A DNA stretch of 64,000 bases from Chloroflexota bacterium (lineage in GTDB: Bacteria; Chloroflexota; Anaerolineae; Anaerolineales; Anaerolineaceae), in assembly GCA_012522475.1 (NCBI GenBank), contig JAAYKH010000061.1, forward strand, positions 1 to 64,000. Reading direction: 5' to 3'. This document shows, piece after piece, positions 1-10,659 of the stretch. Position numbers and translations under genes: made by a program. The notes below the pieces were generated by a model, which made no database searches, was not told the DNA's origin, and saw nothing but the letters and a program-made list of their open reading frames with translations. Within the stretch, counting starts at the first letter, position 1. Every line of letters starts with the position of its first letter.

Positions 1-604
1 TCATGCGCAGGTTATTGGCCGGGTGACCAATGAAGCCTTCAATCTGAACCACATTACCCTCTTGCAGGTTTTCAGCTAACCATTCGGCGCTGATGCGGGC
101 AAATTCATACTGGTTATGACCAACATTGATAACGCCCTTGGCTTCGATTTCCTGATCAATCGAGAAGACCAGGATGCCCATGTCAACAGCTTCCTCAAGG
201 ATCTGGTTGAGGGCAACCGCGTCTCCAGGGTTGACCAAAATTGCGTCCACGCCAGCGTTGATCAGATTTTCGAGCTGTTCGATCTGGCCAGCAACGTCGG
301 TGTCAAAGTTTTCAATGACCAGGTCTTTGGTCAGACCCAGGGCTTTGTACTCCTCGTTGATGGTGATCAGGTTGTCGATCATCTGCGTGCGGTACTCACC
401 ACTGATGAAGGGGTTTGAAATACCAATTGTGAAGGGTGCACCCTTTTCAGAAGGCACTTCTTCTTTGGGTTCATCAGCAACAACCTCTTCTTCAACAGGT
501 TTTTCTACCTCGGGCTTGTCAGCGGTTTTACCACAGGCTGCCAATGCGCCACCTAAAATGGCGAAAAGCGCGAGGATTGCAAAAAGTTTTGATAGTTTCT
601 TCAT
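1..604 (-). CDS. Sugar ABC transporter substrate-binding lipoprotein (ribose-binding-like), C-terminus off the window
   Basis: Minus-strand reading from ATG at 604: MKKLSKLFAILALFAILGGALAACGKTADKPEVEKPVEEE...GAPFTIGISNPFISGEYRTQMIDNL...; lipobox LAAC, periplasmic-binding-protein-like; continues past position 1. Confidence 0.85.
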   Translation of the reverse strand, partial: MKKLSKLFAILALFAILGGALAACGKTADKPEVEKPVEEEVVADEPKEEVPSEKGAPFTIGISNPFISGEYRTQMIDNLITINEEYKALGLTKDLVIENFDTDVAGQIEQLENLINAGVDAILVNPGDAVALNQILEEAVDMGILVFSIDQEIEAKGVINVGHNQYEFARISAEWLAENLQEGNVVQIEGFIGHPANNLRM

Positions 605-835
605 TCCGTCTCCTAATAGAAATATTTTGATTAACTATTGTTTTGCATGAAAGGTATTCTGTTTTTATTTATTAGCAGTCAATCACCTCCGTTCAATGAA
701 AATTGTTTTAATTTTACCCTGTCTTTATATTAAGAATAACTAACAACCTGAGTATTATACCATAAAGCTTTGCTCATGTTATAAAATGATAAACTCAGAT
801 TATTATTGTTATAGTTCAATGGAAAGGATGCTTTA

Positions 836-1879
836 TTAATGAGCGTCTGAATCAATCTGAACACGATCTCCTGTGCCTGCAGATTTCTGGCAGGCAATAA
901 CCGCCTCCAGGGCCTTGTATCCTTCTAGTCCAGGAATAGGTACCTCTTTGTTGTTACGCAATGCATCCACAAAGGCATCGATAATGCCTGATTTGACCTG
1001 TTCAATATTGGTAGATTTCTTCCCTAGGCGGAAAAACGCTCCAGTTTCATGGTCATGTTGCAGGATCAAAGGGAATTCAGGGTCAGAATAGATCGATAGA
1101 ACACCCTTATCGCCATAAATCATGGTTTTGTTTTCTTCGACTTGGTACGTCCAGCTCGTGATCACAGTCCCCATTGCGCCTTTTGCTGTTCTCAGCACAC
1201 AAATAGCATTGTCTTCCACGCTAATACGTTCCCCATCAGGAAAAGTCTTAACCAGTGTATCTGCCATCGCATTGACTTCGACAAAATCATCATCGAGAAG
1301 AAACCGCATCAGGTCCAATTTGTGTATTGCCAAATCCCCTAAAACCCCCAAACCTGCAATCTCATTATTAAAAACCCAAGTTTTTTCTCCATCAATGGCT
1401 CAATATTCACACACAGGGTGCCCAAATATAGTGGTGAAGGATAAGACCTTTCCCAATTTACCGGCTTGGATGATTTCCCTTGCTTTTATGTGGGCGGGTT
1501 CCAGGCGTTGGTTTTGGCCAATCATCAATTGTTTACCGCTGGATTTTGCTGCATCAAGCATGTTTTGCGCATCCTGTAAGTTGGTTGCCATCGGCTTTTC
1601 ACAGAGAACATGCTTTCCAGCCTGGAGAGCAGCAATAGTCATCTCTGCATGGGTCGTATTGGTGGCAGCAACAATGACCGCATCAATATTGGGGTCAAGT
1701 AGCATTTGACGATAATCCAAATAAGCTTTGCTGCCATATTCCTGAGCTAATTCTTTGGCACGCGCTTCAACGACATCACAAATTGCGGTTACTTCAGCAT
1801 GAGAATTCATTTGTATTTCAGGCAAGTGACGTACACGGACAATTTTTCCTGCGCCAATAATTCCAATTTTAATGGTCAT
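836..1879 (-). pseudogene. Gfo/Idh/MocA family oxidoreductase interrupted by one in-frame TGA
   Basis: ORFs 1400..1900 and 836..1351 are in the same frame; reading through the TGA at 1400-1402 gives ...GHPVCEY*AIDGEKTWVFNNEIAGLGVLGDLAIHKLDL..., continuous family sequence. Start 1879 has GAAGGAGG upstream. Confidence 0.85.
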
Positions 1880-1927
1880 AGCTCCTCCTTCATGTCTCAT
1901 CTGAATTGAATGTATCCTTACAAACTA

Positions 1928-1942
1928 TTAAAACGCTTTCAA
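1928..1942. promoter_or_regulatory. Putative LacI-family/cre-like operator
   Basis: TTAAAACGCTTTCAA (reverse complement TTGAAAGCGTTTTAA), near-palindrome with central CG, about 50 bp upstream of the oxidoreductase start. Confidence 0.35.
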
Positions 1943-2329
1943 AATCAGGCGTTCCTTGGCGTACCGTGCGCCATCAGAGATAACATTTGGGTACCTGAAG
2001 GCTCACGTTTTGAAATAAATCCAGTTTCGGATTCATAACGAATGCGTCAACGCCAATGCGCTGTGGCTGATATGCCGCTCATTAAGCTATTATTATAACC
2101 AATTAATATATAAGCTGTATTAAATATTAGATCAATAATGAGCACCCAATTAATTCTTATCAACTGCTAAAAAACAAAGCGTTAAAAACCTCGTCTATTT
2201 CGTATAGATTATAATAGTAAGCGCTGGCGCATAACTTGGAGGCGATTCTGTGGATGATATTAAAATTCAATCGATTTGGCTTATAATAAGTTTGTAACAT
2301 TATGCGTAGAATTCGTGGAGGCGTGTTGA

Positions 2330-3298
2330 ATGGCGGAATTGATCCTGGGGATAGAAATTGGCGGCACAAAACTTCAATTGGGGCTGGGGACATCCGAAGG
2401 CACCATCATCGCGCTGCATCAGGGAAAAGTGGATGTTGATGCGGGGGGCGAAGGCATTCGCCATTGGCTCCTTAAAGAAATACCTGCTTTTCTCAACCAG
2501 TTCGGCAGCCAGGCTGAGAAACCTGTTGCAATTGGATGTGGATTCGGCGGGCCCTTGGATCGCAATCGTGGGAGCGTGCTCAAATCTAACCAGATCATCG
2601 GGTGGCAGGATTTTCCCTTAAGGGATTGGCTGCAAAAAACCTTTGAGATGCCTGCCTGGGTTGAAAATGATTCTAACGCGGCCGCCTGGGGAGAGTATTG
2701 TCTCGGGAGTGGAAAAGGTACGCAATATTTCTTTTACACCAACCTGGGCAGTGGTGTGGGGGGTGGATTTATTTTAAATGGGTCTTTGTATGACGGGCAA
2801 GGTTTTGGTGCTGGCGAATTTGGGCATATGTACATTCCCAATCCACTTAATAAATCTGTGTGGGACCCTATAAAAATTGAAAATGTATGTTCGGGCTGGT
2901 CGATTGAAAAACGATTGCGACAGCCCGGCTACGTTCCACAATCCTCTTTACTTTACAAATTTCTAGACGGAAAGTTGTCACAGGTAAACACCAGGCAATT
3001 GGCTGAAGCAGCCCGCCAGGGCGACGCTTTCGCACTGGGAGAAATTGACCTTGTAGCCCATGCGCTGGGAATTGGACTGGCAAATGTGCTTTGTTTATCC
3101 AATGTTGAACGGATCGCGATTGGCGGCGGCGTCTCTAACCTGGGCGACCTGTTAATCAATCCGGTTCGAAAATACACTGAACGCTATGCTTTTATTAGCA
3201 GTCAGGGCAGGTACGAAGTTCAACGCAGTGTCCTTGACGATGAAATCGTTCTGATTGGGGCGATTTTATTGGCAGGCGAATTAATACAACGTTTGTAA
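2330..3298 (+). CDS. ROK family sugar kinase-like protein
   Basis: LGIEIGGTKLQLGLG phosphate-binding motif, ENDSNAAAWGE, GSGVGGGFILNG, IGGGVSN. Confidence 0.85.
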   Translation: MAELILGIEIGGTKLQLGLGTSEGTIIALHQGKVDVDAGGEGIRHWLLKEIPAFLNQFGSQAEKPVAIGCGFGGPLDRNRGSVLKSNQIIGWQDFPLRDWLQKTFEMPAWVENDSNAAAWGEYCLGSGKGTQYFFYTNLGSGVGGGFILNGSLYDGQGFGAGEFGHMYIPNPLNKSVWDPIKIENVCSGWSIEKRLRQPGYVPQSSLLYKFLDGKLSQVNTRQLAEAARQGDAFALGEIDLVAHALGIGLANVLCLSNVERIAIGGGVSNLGDLLINPVRKYTERYAFISSQGRYEVQRSVLDDEIVLIGAILLAGELIQRL

Positions 3299-3304
3299 AA
3301 ACAT

Positions 3305-4435
3305 TCAGGTATAAATCCCAACGATCTTCGCGTAGTTGTACATTTCAATGACGTTCTCAGGCGGTACGTCCGCCTGCAGGTGGTTGCAGGGTGCCATAAT
3401 ATATCCGCCACCGGGGGCAAGGTCGCGAATGCAGCGATCGATATCCTCCCGGACGTTAGCGATGGTCCCTGGCAAAGCATGAGAAATATCCACACCACCT
3501 AAAAAACTGATTGTTTCGCCATAAAGCTGCTTAATCTGCGCAGGATCCATACCAGAGACAGGCTCAAGCGGGTGAAGCACATCGACGCCCATTTCGATGA
3601 AATCTGGCACAAGCTTTCCGATAGCACCATCCGAATGTAACATGATCTTGATATCAGGTTGAACTGAGCGTATGGTTTTTATGATTTTCTCAAGGTACGG
3701 GCGGATAATTTTTCTGAACAGTTTTGGCGAGAATACCAGGTTGTCGTTGGCGGCATAATCGTCGCCTGGGAGCTCGATCATGTGCATATTGTTTCCAGCT
3801 GCCTCGAGGTAGTTTCTGGTCAAACCACAAATTGTGTCGGTGACACGCTCGAGCAGCGCAATTGCGAAATCGGGCTGGGCAATCATATCGACCATAAAAT
3901 TTTCCATCCCTCGTAGATCAGAAGCCATCTGGAAGGGACCGTGGGAAAGCACCATTCGACCAATAACAAAATAACCACTATCCATCAACGATTTAGCTCT
4001 TTCAGATACGCCTTTGGTCCATTTGGGATCATTAACATCCGGCCAATTAACCAGGGAGTCGATATCTGAAACGGAAGTCGAGTTCTTCAGCAAGCCATCT
4101 GTAGCTGAATAGTAGGGATAGGTTTGCCGCCAGGGCTGCCCGAAATCATCGTATATCAAGTTTCCATTGGGTTCAGGGTGGGTTGGGCTGCTCGGCGAGG
4201 CCCCGGGAAAGATATAACGTGTATCTGTACCCAGTGCGTCCAAAATACGATCGTCTATATAGCTGATGGTATGGCCTTTGCGAAATGGCTGTGCGGGTTC
4301 ACCCAGTTGGAATTTCTCCAGTAAAGCCATGTACAGGGGATCAACGATACCATAAGGGCCACCCCACAGTGCCAAAGGGACTCGATCGGGAACCTTATGG
4401 GCTAAACTTTTAGTTACACGTTCAACAGGGAGCAT
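3305..4435 (-). CDS. Uroporphyrinogen decarboxylase family (UroD/MtaA-like) protein
   Basis: PDRVPLALWGG..., IKIMLHSDGAIGKLVPDFIEMGVDVLHPLEPVSGMDP, FLGGVDISHALPGT, GGGYIMAPCNHLQADVPPENV; start 4435 has AGAGG upstream (ORF extends to 4486). Confidence 0.85.
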   Translation of the reverse strand: MLPVERVTKSLAHKVPDRVPLALWGGPYGIVDPLYMALLEKFQLGEPAQPFRKGHTISYIDDRILDALGTDTRYIFPGASPSSPTHPEPNGNLIYDDFGQPWRQTYPYYSATDGLLKNSTSVSDIDSLVNWPDVNDPKWTKGVSERAKSLMDSGYFVIGRMVLSHGPFQMASDLRGMENFMVDMIAQPDFAIALLERVTDTICGLTRNYLEAAGNNMHMIELPGDDYAANDNLVFSPKLFRKIIRPYLEKIIKTIRSVQPDIKIMLHSDGAIGKLVPDFIEMGVDVLHPLEPVSGMDPAQIKQLYGETISFLGGVDISHALPGTIANVREDIDRCIRDLAPGGGYIMAPCNHLQADVPPENVIEMYNYAKIVGIYT

Positions 4436-4685
4436 CGAAAACCTCTTTTTCTTCATAGATTGTTGATAATAATCACATATAAACAATAATTATCAATAAC
4501 TAACAAGCAAGTTGTTGTTTCATTGTATAATAATGTACCCAGTAAGAATTGCATTTGGGTTTGTTAAGTATAGTCTAAGGCAGTGAATTAAGAAAATGCT
4601 GAAGCAGATCATCGCACAGGAGTTATTTGTATTTGTTCTTAACAATGATACGGCGTATTCAAAAACATTAGAGAGGAGTCATTAA

Positions 4686-5843
4686 ATGGCAAAAAAATAC
4701 AAGATAGGCGTGATTGGTGTTGGATTTATCGGACCGGCGCACATGGAAGGGATTCGACGGTTGGGGTTCGATGTGGCAGCGATCGCAGAAGAAACGCAAG
4801 AACTGGCCGATAAGGCGGCTGAACATCTATTGGTGCCAAAAGCCTATGGTGATTGGAAGGACCTGATTGCAGACCCTGAGATTGATGTCGTTCATATTGC
4901 CTCGCCCAACTTTTTACACTTTAAACATGCTAAAGCTGCCCTGGAGGCCGGTAAACATGTTGTTTGTGAGAAGCCTTTAGCCATGAATTCTGCTGAATCT
5001 GGCGAACTGGTGCGGTTGGCAGCGGAGAAAAACCTGGTCAACGCAGTCAACTTCAATATTCGTTTTTACCCACTGGTGCATGAAGCTAAGGCAAAAATTG
5101 AATCCGGTGAAATCGGCGATCAACTGTACATTATCCAGGGAAGTTATTTGCAGGATTGGCTGTTATTGGACACAGATTGGAACTGGCGCCTTGAACCTGA
5201 ACTGGGTGGCGAATTACGGGCAGTAGCGGATATCGGCTCCCACTGGATGGACCTGGTCACCTTTGTTTCAGGCACTCGTATTCAATCTGTCTTTGCGGAT
5301 TTTAAAACCTTCATCCCGGTCCGCAAAAAGCCAAAAAAGAAAATTGATACCTTTGGCGGCAAATTAGAAGTGGATATGGAATATGAAGAAAAGCCCATTC
5401 ACACGGAGGATTATGCAGCGGTTCTGATCAAGTTTGAAAATGGTGCTCGAGGTGTAATGACGGTCTCGCAGGTTTCAAGCGGGCGCAAAAACCGTTTGTT
5501 TTTTGAGATTAACGGCTCCAAGTCTTCTTTGATCTGGGATTCCGAAGTTCCAAACCAACTGATGCTCGGACACAGACCGGTACCCAATCAGTTACTTATT
5601 AAAGACCCATCCTTAATGACGCCATCCGCACAGTGGACTGCATCCTACCCTGGTGGACATCCTGAAGGCTTCCCGGACACGTTTAAGCAATTACAGACCG
5701 CCGTGTATCGTTATATTTCTTTAGGAAACTTTGCGGCTAAACCTGATTTCCCGACCTTCCTTGATGGTCATCGCACCATCCTGGTCGACGAAGCAATTTT
5801 AAAAAGTGCGCGTGAAAACCGTTGGGTTGATATTGAATATTAA
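4686..5843 (+). CDS. Gfo/Idh/MocA family oxidoreductase
   Basis: [21 protein letters not shown] Rossmann motif, [24 protein letters not shown]. Confidence 0.92.
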   Translation: MAKKYKIGVIGVGFIGPAHMEGIRRLGFDVAAIAEETQELADKAAEHLLVPKAYGDWKDLIADPEIDVVHIASPNFLHFKHAKAALEAGKHVVCEKPLAMNSAESGELVRLAAEKNLVNAVNFNIRFYPLVHEAKAKIESGEIGDQLYIIQGSYLQDWLLLDTDWNWRLEPELGGELRAVADIGSHWMDLVTFVSGTRIQSVFADFKTFIPVRKKPKKKIDTFGGKLEVDMEYEEKPIHTEDYAAVLIKFENGARGVMTVSQVSSGRKNRLFFEINGSKSSLIWDSEVPNQLMLGHRPVPNQLLIKDPSLMTPSAQWTASYPGGHPEGFPDTFKQLQTAVYRYISLGNFAAKPDFPTFLDGHRTILVDEAILKSARENRWVDIEY

Positions 5844-5873
5844 ACCGGACCATTATATTAGGAGGATAGAGTT

Positions 5874-6791
5874 ATGAAATTAGGACTGATGACCGCTGCC
5901 TTCCCAGGCAAAAGTCTGAGCGATGTTGCAGAATGGGCGAGCGGAAATGGCTTCCAAATGTTGGAGCTGGCTTGCTGGCCGTTAGGAAAAGCCACACGGC
6001 GTTATGCAGGTGTAACCACGCTGGACGTGGCCGATTTAGGCCCCAAAGAGGCCGATGAAGCACGCGCAACCATGTCGAAATACGGGCTTGAGATCTCTTC
6101 TTTTGGATACTATCCTAACCCGCTCCACCCCGACCCGGAGCATCGCAAGGTGGTAATCGACCACCTTATGAAAGTGATTGACGCTGCTGCATTGGTTATG
6201 GATGAGCCTATCGTGGGTACCTTTGTGGGCAAGGATAAGGATAAAACTGTGGAAGCCAATTTTGATGACTTCAAACAAATTTGGCCTGAAATTGTTCACT
6301 ATGCGGGCGATAAGGGTGTGAAAATCGCTATAGAAAACTGTCCGATGATCTTCTCGAACGACGAATGGCCTGGCGGAAACAACCTGGCATCAACGCCTGC
6401 TATCTGGCGCGAGATGTACTCGATTATCCCGGACGAAAACTTTGGCTTAAATCTCGACCCCTCCCACCTCATTTGGTTAATGATTGATCCGTATCGAGTC
6501 ATACAAGAATTTTCTGAGCGTATTTTCCACGTTCATGCCAAAGACCTTGAAATTGATCGGAACGGTTTGTATGAAAATGGCACACAGTCGTTGGGGATGG
6601 GCTGGCAGATTCCGCGATTACCTGGCCTTGGCGAAGTTGATTGGCCCGCTTTCATTAGCCACCTTTATCGATTTAACTATGATTATGTTATCTCAATCGA
6701 ACATGAGGATCGAAAGTTTGAAGGGACGGAAGAGCTTGTCAAACGCGGTTTCTTAATTGCGCGTGATATTCTTAAGCCTTATTTGCACTAG
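5874..6791 (+). CDS. Sugar phosphate isomerase/epimerase (xylose isomerase-like TIM barrel)
   Basis: GNGFQMLELACWP, IAIENCPM, LNLDPSHLIW, FHVHAKDLEID; RBS AGGAGG. Confidence 0.9.
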   Translation: MKLGLMTAAFPGKSLSDVAEWASGNGFQMLELACWPLGKATRRYAGVTTLDVADLGPKEADEARATMSKYGLEISSFGYYPNPLHPDPEHRKVVIDHLMKVIDAAALVMDEPIVGTFVGKDKDKTVEANFDDFKQIWPEIVHYAGDKGVKIAIENCPMIFSNDEWPGGNNLASTPAIWREMYSIIPDENFGLNLDPSHLIWLMIDPYRVIQEFSERIFHVHAKDLEIDRNGLYENGTQSLGMGWQIPRLPGLGEVDWPAFISHLYRFNYDYVISIEHEDRKFEGTEELVKRGFLIARDILKPYLH

Positions 6792-6882
6792 GTGAGATGG
6801 CCTCATTTTCCACGATGAGGCTAAACGATTGTGCAATGGTTTATAATGAACAGCGTAAATGGATGAATTTGGAGTGTGATCT

Positions 6883-7851
6883 ATGAAAATTTATGTGGGG
6901 TGCGACATTGGGGGAACCAATATCAAGGCGGGGTTGGTTGATGTTGATACGGGTTCTGTTTTAATTTCAAAATCAATTCCCACTTTGTCCCGTCAAGGCC
7001 CGGAAGAGGTTATGAAGCGAATGGCGGAATTAATCTCCGCTTTGATGGATGAACGCCAAATTGATCAAAAAGAGATTGGCGGATTGGGTATCAGCGCCCC
7101 TGGTGTGATTGACCTTGAAACCAATACAACGCTCTTTCTGCCGAACCTTTATACAGAATGGCGAAATATTCCTGTTGGGGAACGCATGAAGTCTTATTTA
7201 GGCTTAGACGTGGCCATGCTGAACGATGTTCGAGCCATCACTTATGGTGAATGGGTTTTCGGTGCTGGCCAGGGGGTTGATTCAATGGCGTGTTTTGCTA
7301 TTGGAACCGGTGTGGGCGGAGGATTAATTGTCAACAACCAGCTTGTGCTGGGTTTCGATGGCACGGCTGGTGAATTGGGTCATCAAACGGTTGATTTAAA
7401 TGGCCCTTTGTGTGGATGTGGAAATCGTGGTTGTATCGAAGTTTTTGCCTCCGGGCCAGCCATTGCAGCTGAAGCCGGGCGTGGCATCCGCCAGGGATGG
7501 TCAACCAAAATTATGGATTTAATTGACAATGACCTCAATAAGTTAACACCAAAAGTCGTTGCAGATGCTGCCAATATGGGCGATGCGTTCGCTCTGGAGG
7601 TATGGAACCGGGCGGGTACTTACCTGGGTGTTGGAATAGCCAACATTCTAACCTGTGTGGGTGTTAAACGGATTGTAATTGGTGGGGGAGTCGGAAAGGC
7701 CGGCGACCTGCTGCTCAATCCAATTAAAAAAGTGGTCAAAGAACGTGTGCACCTGATGCCACTTGAAAAAGTCGATTTTGTGACTGCTAAGCTCGGGAAT
7801 GACGCCGGGACCGTTGGTTTGGCTGCGTGGGTGGCACGTCAACACACGTAA
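6883..7851 (+). CDS. ROK family glucokinase-like protein
   Basis: CDIGGTNIKAGLVD, GTGVGGGLIVNNQ, GHQTVDLNGPLCGCGNRGCIEVFASG (ROK zinc motif CxCGxxGCxE). Confidence 0.92.
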   Translation: MKIYVGCDIGGTNIKAGLVDVDTGSVLISKSIPTLSRQGPEEVMKRMAELISALMDERQIDQKEIGGLGISAPGVIDLETNTTLFLPNLYTEWRNIPVGERMKSYLGLDVAMLNDVRAITYGEWVFGAGQGVDSMACFAIGTGVGGGLIVNNQLVLGFDGTAGELGHQTVDLNGPLCGCGNRGCIEVFASGPAIAAEAGRGIRQGWSTKIMDLIDNDLNKLTPKVVADAANMGDAFALEVWNRAGTYLGVGIANILTCVGVKRIVIGGGVGKAGDLLLNPIKKVVKERVHLMPLEKVDFVTAKLGNDAGTVGLAAWVARQHT

Positions 7852-7877
7852 AAGCCCGTAACAGCTAAAGATTGAAA

Positions 7878-7911
7878 AAGAGGCTGTCTTAAGAATAAAT
7901 GGCAGCCTCTT
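7878..7911 (-). terminator. Rho-independent terminator of the alpha/beta hydrolase gene
   Basis: AAGAGGCTGTC...GGCAGCCTCTT stem (one wobble); on the minus strand it is followed by TTTTT. Confidence 0.7.
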
Positions 7912-7930
7912 CTCGTTTAAATTAATTGTT

Positions 7931-8848
7931 TCAAAAGTTATCAACAAGCCATTGACTGACGATATCTAAAAATGCAACTGGCTTTTCTTGCTGGGGCAAA
8001 TGACCGGCGACATCGATGGTGGTTTTGCTTACATTGGTCTGAAAGCCCATGACGGCTTCTGCACTGGCTTCAGAAAACAGTTGGTCAAACGCTCCTCTAA
8101 TGATGAGTGTTGGGGCTTGAATCAACTTCAATTGATGGGGTAAATCTGCCTGAGCTTGCTTTATCCAGGATGTAAGTTGCTTTAATGTGGATAAATAGGC
8201 CCTGCGCTGACCGTCGTCCCACACCCGTTGGTTGACTCGAAAATACAAGAAATCACGATCATCCTCGGGCATTTCTTGCAGTTGGTAATACACACTTTTT
8301 AAAGAAGCATAGGCGGCATCCGAATTCTTCCGCAGCCTGGTATAGAGCCACTTGCCAATACAGGGTAGGCTCATCAACAGCAAACTTGGATCCCGCATTG
8401 CTCCGGACATTAAAATTGAACCACCAACAAGAATCAGACCTTTGACGCGGTCTGGATGAGAGATTGCGATTTGATGGGCTAAGATGCCACCCAGCGAGCT
8501 CCCCATTAAAATAGCGCGTGTGATGCCTAGCTTATTCATGAACTGGATGATTTTTTCAATCATGTACCCCGGTTTGTAATCCACATCTGGCTTTTCAGAA
8601 CGGCCAAAACCAGGTAAATCAAGGGCGTAGAGATGATAATTCTCAGATAGCGGTGTAATGACATGACGCCAGGTATCCGCTTCGTCTCCTAAACCATGGA
8701 TCAAAATGATCGTTTCAGAATTTCTTTCGCCGGCTTCAAAGTAAAACAAGTTTAATTCAGGTGTCCCAACTTTGATCTGTTTTCCTTTTTCTGCCAGAGC
8801 AGGCCAGGGGAGCATCGCTGATTGGTATTTGGAGTTTTTTGTAACCAT
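7931..8848 (-). CDS. Alpha/beta hydrolase
   Basis: IILIHGLGDEADTWRHV, LPGFGRS, MGSSLGG nucleophile elbow, C-terminal GHLPQQEKP; start 8848 has AGGAAG upstream. Confidence 0.88.
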   Translation of the reverse strand: MVTKNSKYQSAMLPWPALAEKGKQIKVGTPELNLFYFEAGERNSETIILIHGLGDEADTWRHVITPLSENYHLYALDLPGFGRSEKPDVDYKPGYMIEKIIQFMNKLGITRAILMGSSLGGILAHQIAISHPDRVKGLILVGGSILMSGAMRDPSLLLMSLPCIGKWLYTRLRKNSDAAYASLKSVYYQLQEMPEDDRDFLYFRVNQRVWDDGQRRAYLSTLKQLTSWIKQAQADLPHQLKLIQAPTLIIRGAFDQLFSEASAEAVMGFQTNVSKTTIDVAGHLPQQEKPVAFLDIVSQWLVDNF

Positions 8849-9146
8849 GTGAATTCTTCCTGTTAGATTAGGCTCGATACTCAATTATATCCATGTATTT
8901 TTATACAAGAAGGGGTGATTTATCTTTTCAATAAAAGCAACAGGTGACTGCCCAAATAGGGGAAAACATAACCATTAATTTCATTATGTCATTTTATTAA
9001 GCAAATCGTATCCGTTAGAGCCGCAGAAAACAGAAAGGTAGATTGAACTTAGAGGAAAGGGGGCGCAGGCTATTTCGGCGAGTTCTTTGCGGGTTTGATC
9101 CTGTAACCGATTCTTAATCTCGCAAACTGAAGTTAAATTAATCTTG

Positions 9147-10295
9147 CTAAAGCGTTTGTGCACGTGCTCCATGAGCACTTTTAACGATAAAAGCGTTGGG
9201 TTCAACGCCCATCTCCTCCCGGTAGGCGACGCTGACAGCGTGGATAAAATCTGCTTCTTCACTCTTTCCAAGCAGGGCAAGCGCACAACCACCAAACCCT
9301 GCGCCCATCATGCGCGCACCAAAGCAGCCTGGCTGGTTATTTGCTAAATCTACGATTAAGTTTAATGCATCACTGGAAACCTCGTAATCATCCCTCAGGC
9401 TGGCATGACTTTCGTTGATCAGTGATCCCATTAGAATCAGATCCTTGGAGTGCATGGCATCAACAAACTGGATAACTCGATTGTTTTCATTGATGACGTG
9501 TTTCGCTCGTTTCATCAGTTTGGTGGATATTCGTTCCTGGCAGCGAGCTAAATGAGAGGCGCTGGCTTCACGTAAACTGTGTAATCCTAAAATGGCAGTG
9601 ACTTTTTGGATTTCTTCATGTCTGGTATTGTATTCCGAGTTTGTCAGCTCTCTACGAGTGAGGGTGTCCAGCACGACGAAACTTGCCGCTTCAGGGATTG
9701 GGATATATTCATAATCCAACGTTTTACAGTCCAGCAGCACGGCGCAATCGGCTTTTCCAGCTGCTGAGATCAATTGATCCATAATGCCGACATTTACTCC
9801 AACCCAGGCTATCTCTGCCTTTTGAGCAATTAAAGCCAGGGTGGTCGGGTCAATAGATACATTTGAGGCCAAGCAGAAAGTTTTCCCAATTGCGATTTGA
9901 AGCGCTGCAGAGGAAGACAATCCTGCTCCAATCGGGATATTACCTGAAATCACCCCTTGCCAACCCTTTAATGGGTACCCATTTTCAGAAAGAGCCCAGG
10001 CAACGCCCTGAACATATTTTGCCCAAGTGTGGTCTTGTCGCTCCAGTTTGGTTAATTGGGTTTGATAGCGATCATCAAAATCAATTGAATAGATCAAAAC
10101 GCGGTCATCAGGTCTGGGCGAGAACAGGATCATTACATCCCGATCGATAGCCACAGGCAGCACAAACCCTTCTGAATAATCCGTATGTTCCCCAATTAAA
10201 TTAATCCTGCCAGGCGCAACAGCGAACGAAGCAGGTTCTCCTCCAAACTGTTGATAATAAACTGCTCTGATTTGGTCTATTCGCCTCTCATTCAT
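9147..10295 (-). CDS. galK: Galactokinase
   Basis: APGRINLIGEHTDYSEGFVLPVAI, GNIPIGAGLSSSAALQIA, MMGAGFGGCALAL: GHMP kinase galactokinase signatures. Confidence 0.93.
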   Translation of the reverse strand: MNERRIDQIRAVYYQQFGGEPASFAVAPGRINLIGEHTDYSEGFVLPVAIDRDVMILFSPRPDDRVLIYSIDFDDRYQTQLTKLERQDHTWAKYVQGVAWALSENGYPLKGWQGVISGNIPIGAGLSSSAALQIAIGKTFCLASNVSIDPTTLALIAQKAEIAWVGVNVGIMDQLISAAGKADCAVLLDCKTLDYEYIPIPEAASFVVLDTLTRRELTNSEYNTRHEEIQKVTAILGLHSLREASASHLARCQERISTKLMKRAKHVINENNRVIQFVDAMHSKDLILMGSLINESHASLRDDYEVSSDALNLIVDLANNQPGCFGARMMGAGFGGCALALLGKSEEADFIHAVSVAYREEMGVEPNAFIVKSAHGARAQTL

Positions 10296-10659
10296 TTTTG
10301 ACGTCCTTTGCAAACGAGAAAAACTTTATGGATTTAAACTGGAATACGATTTGATGAACAGGTATTTCTAACGATGAGGGTAGGGTTGAATCAAAAAATT
10401 TTTGAGTAAAACATCATTCCTGGATAACCTCAATGAAAATTTTCACACCAAACTGACCAAATTGTTCTATTCACAACGATATCAGGGTGGAGACTGTTAT
10501 TGTTAGCAACAATTATATCAAATAACAAAATGCATGCTCAACGGGCTGTAATTAACACAACAGGACACGTCTGGCATTCAATTAAGCTTCTAAGCAGGTA
10601 GCGCAACACTTAACGCATTAAGAGGTAAGCTCCCAAATTATTTTCATGCGCCAAATTAA

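Noticed and set aside
116-650. Plus-strand ORFs 116..418 and 174..650
   Set aside because: They are antisense to the clearly coding sugar-binding lipoprotein on the minus strand.
1122-1709. Plus-strand ORF of 195 aa
   Set aside because: Antisense to the Gfo/Idh/MocA gene; no recognisable family.
2160-2393. Minus-strand 77-aa ORF
   Set aside because: Overlaps the start of the ROK gene and has no family features.
8984-9295. Minus-strand 103-aa ORF
   Set aside because: Overlaps the 3' end of galK in another frame; no recognisable domain.
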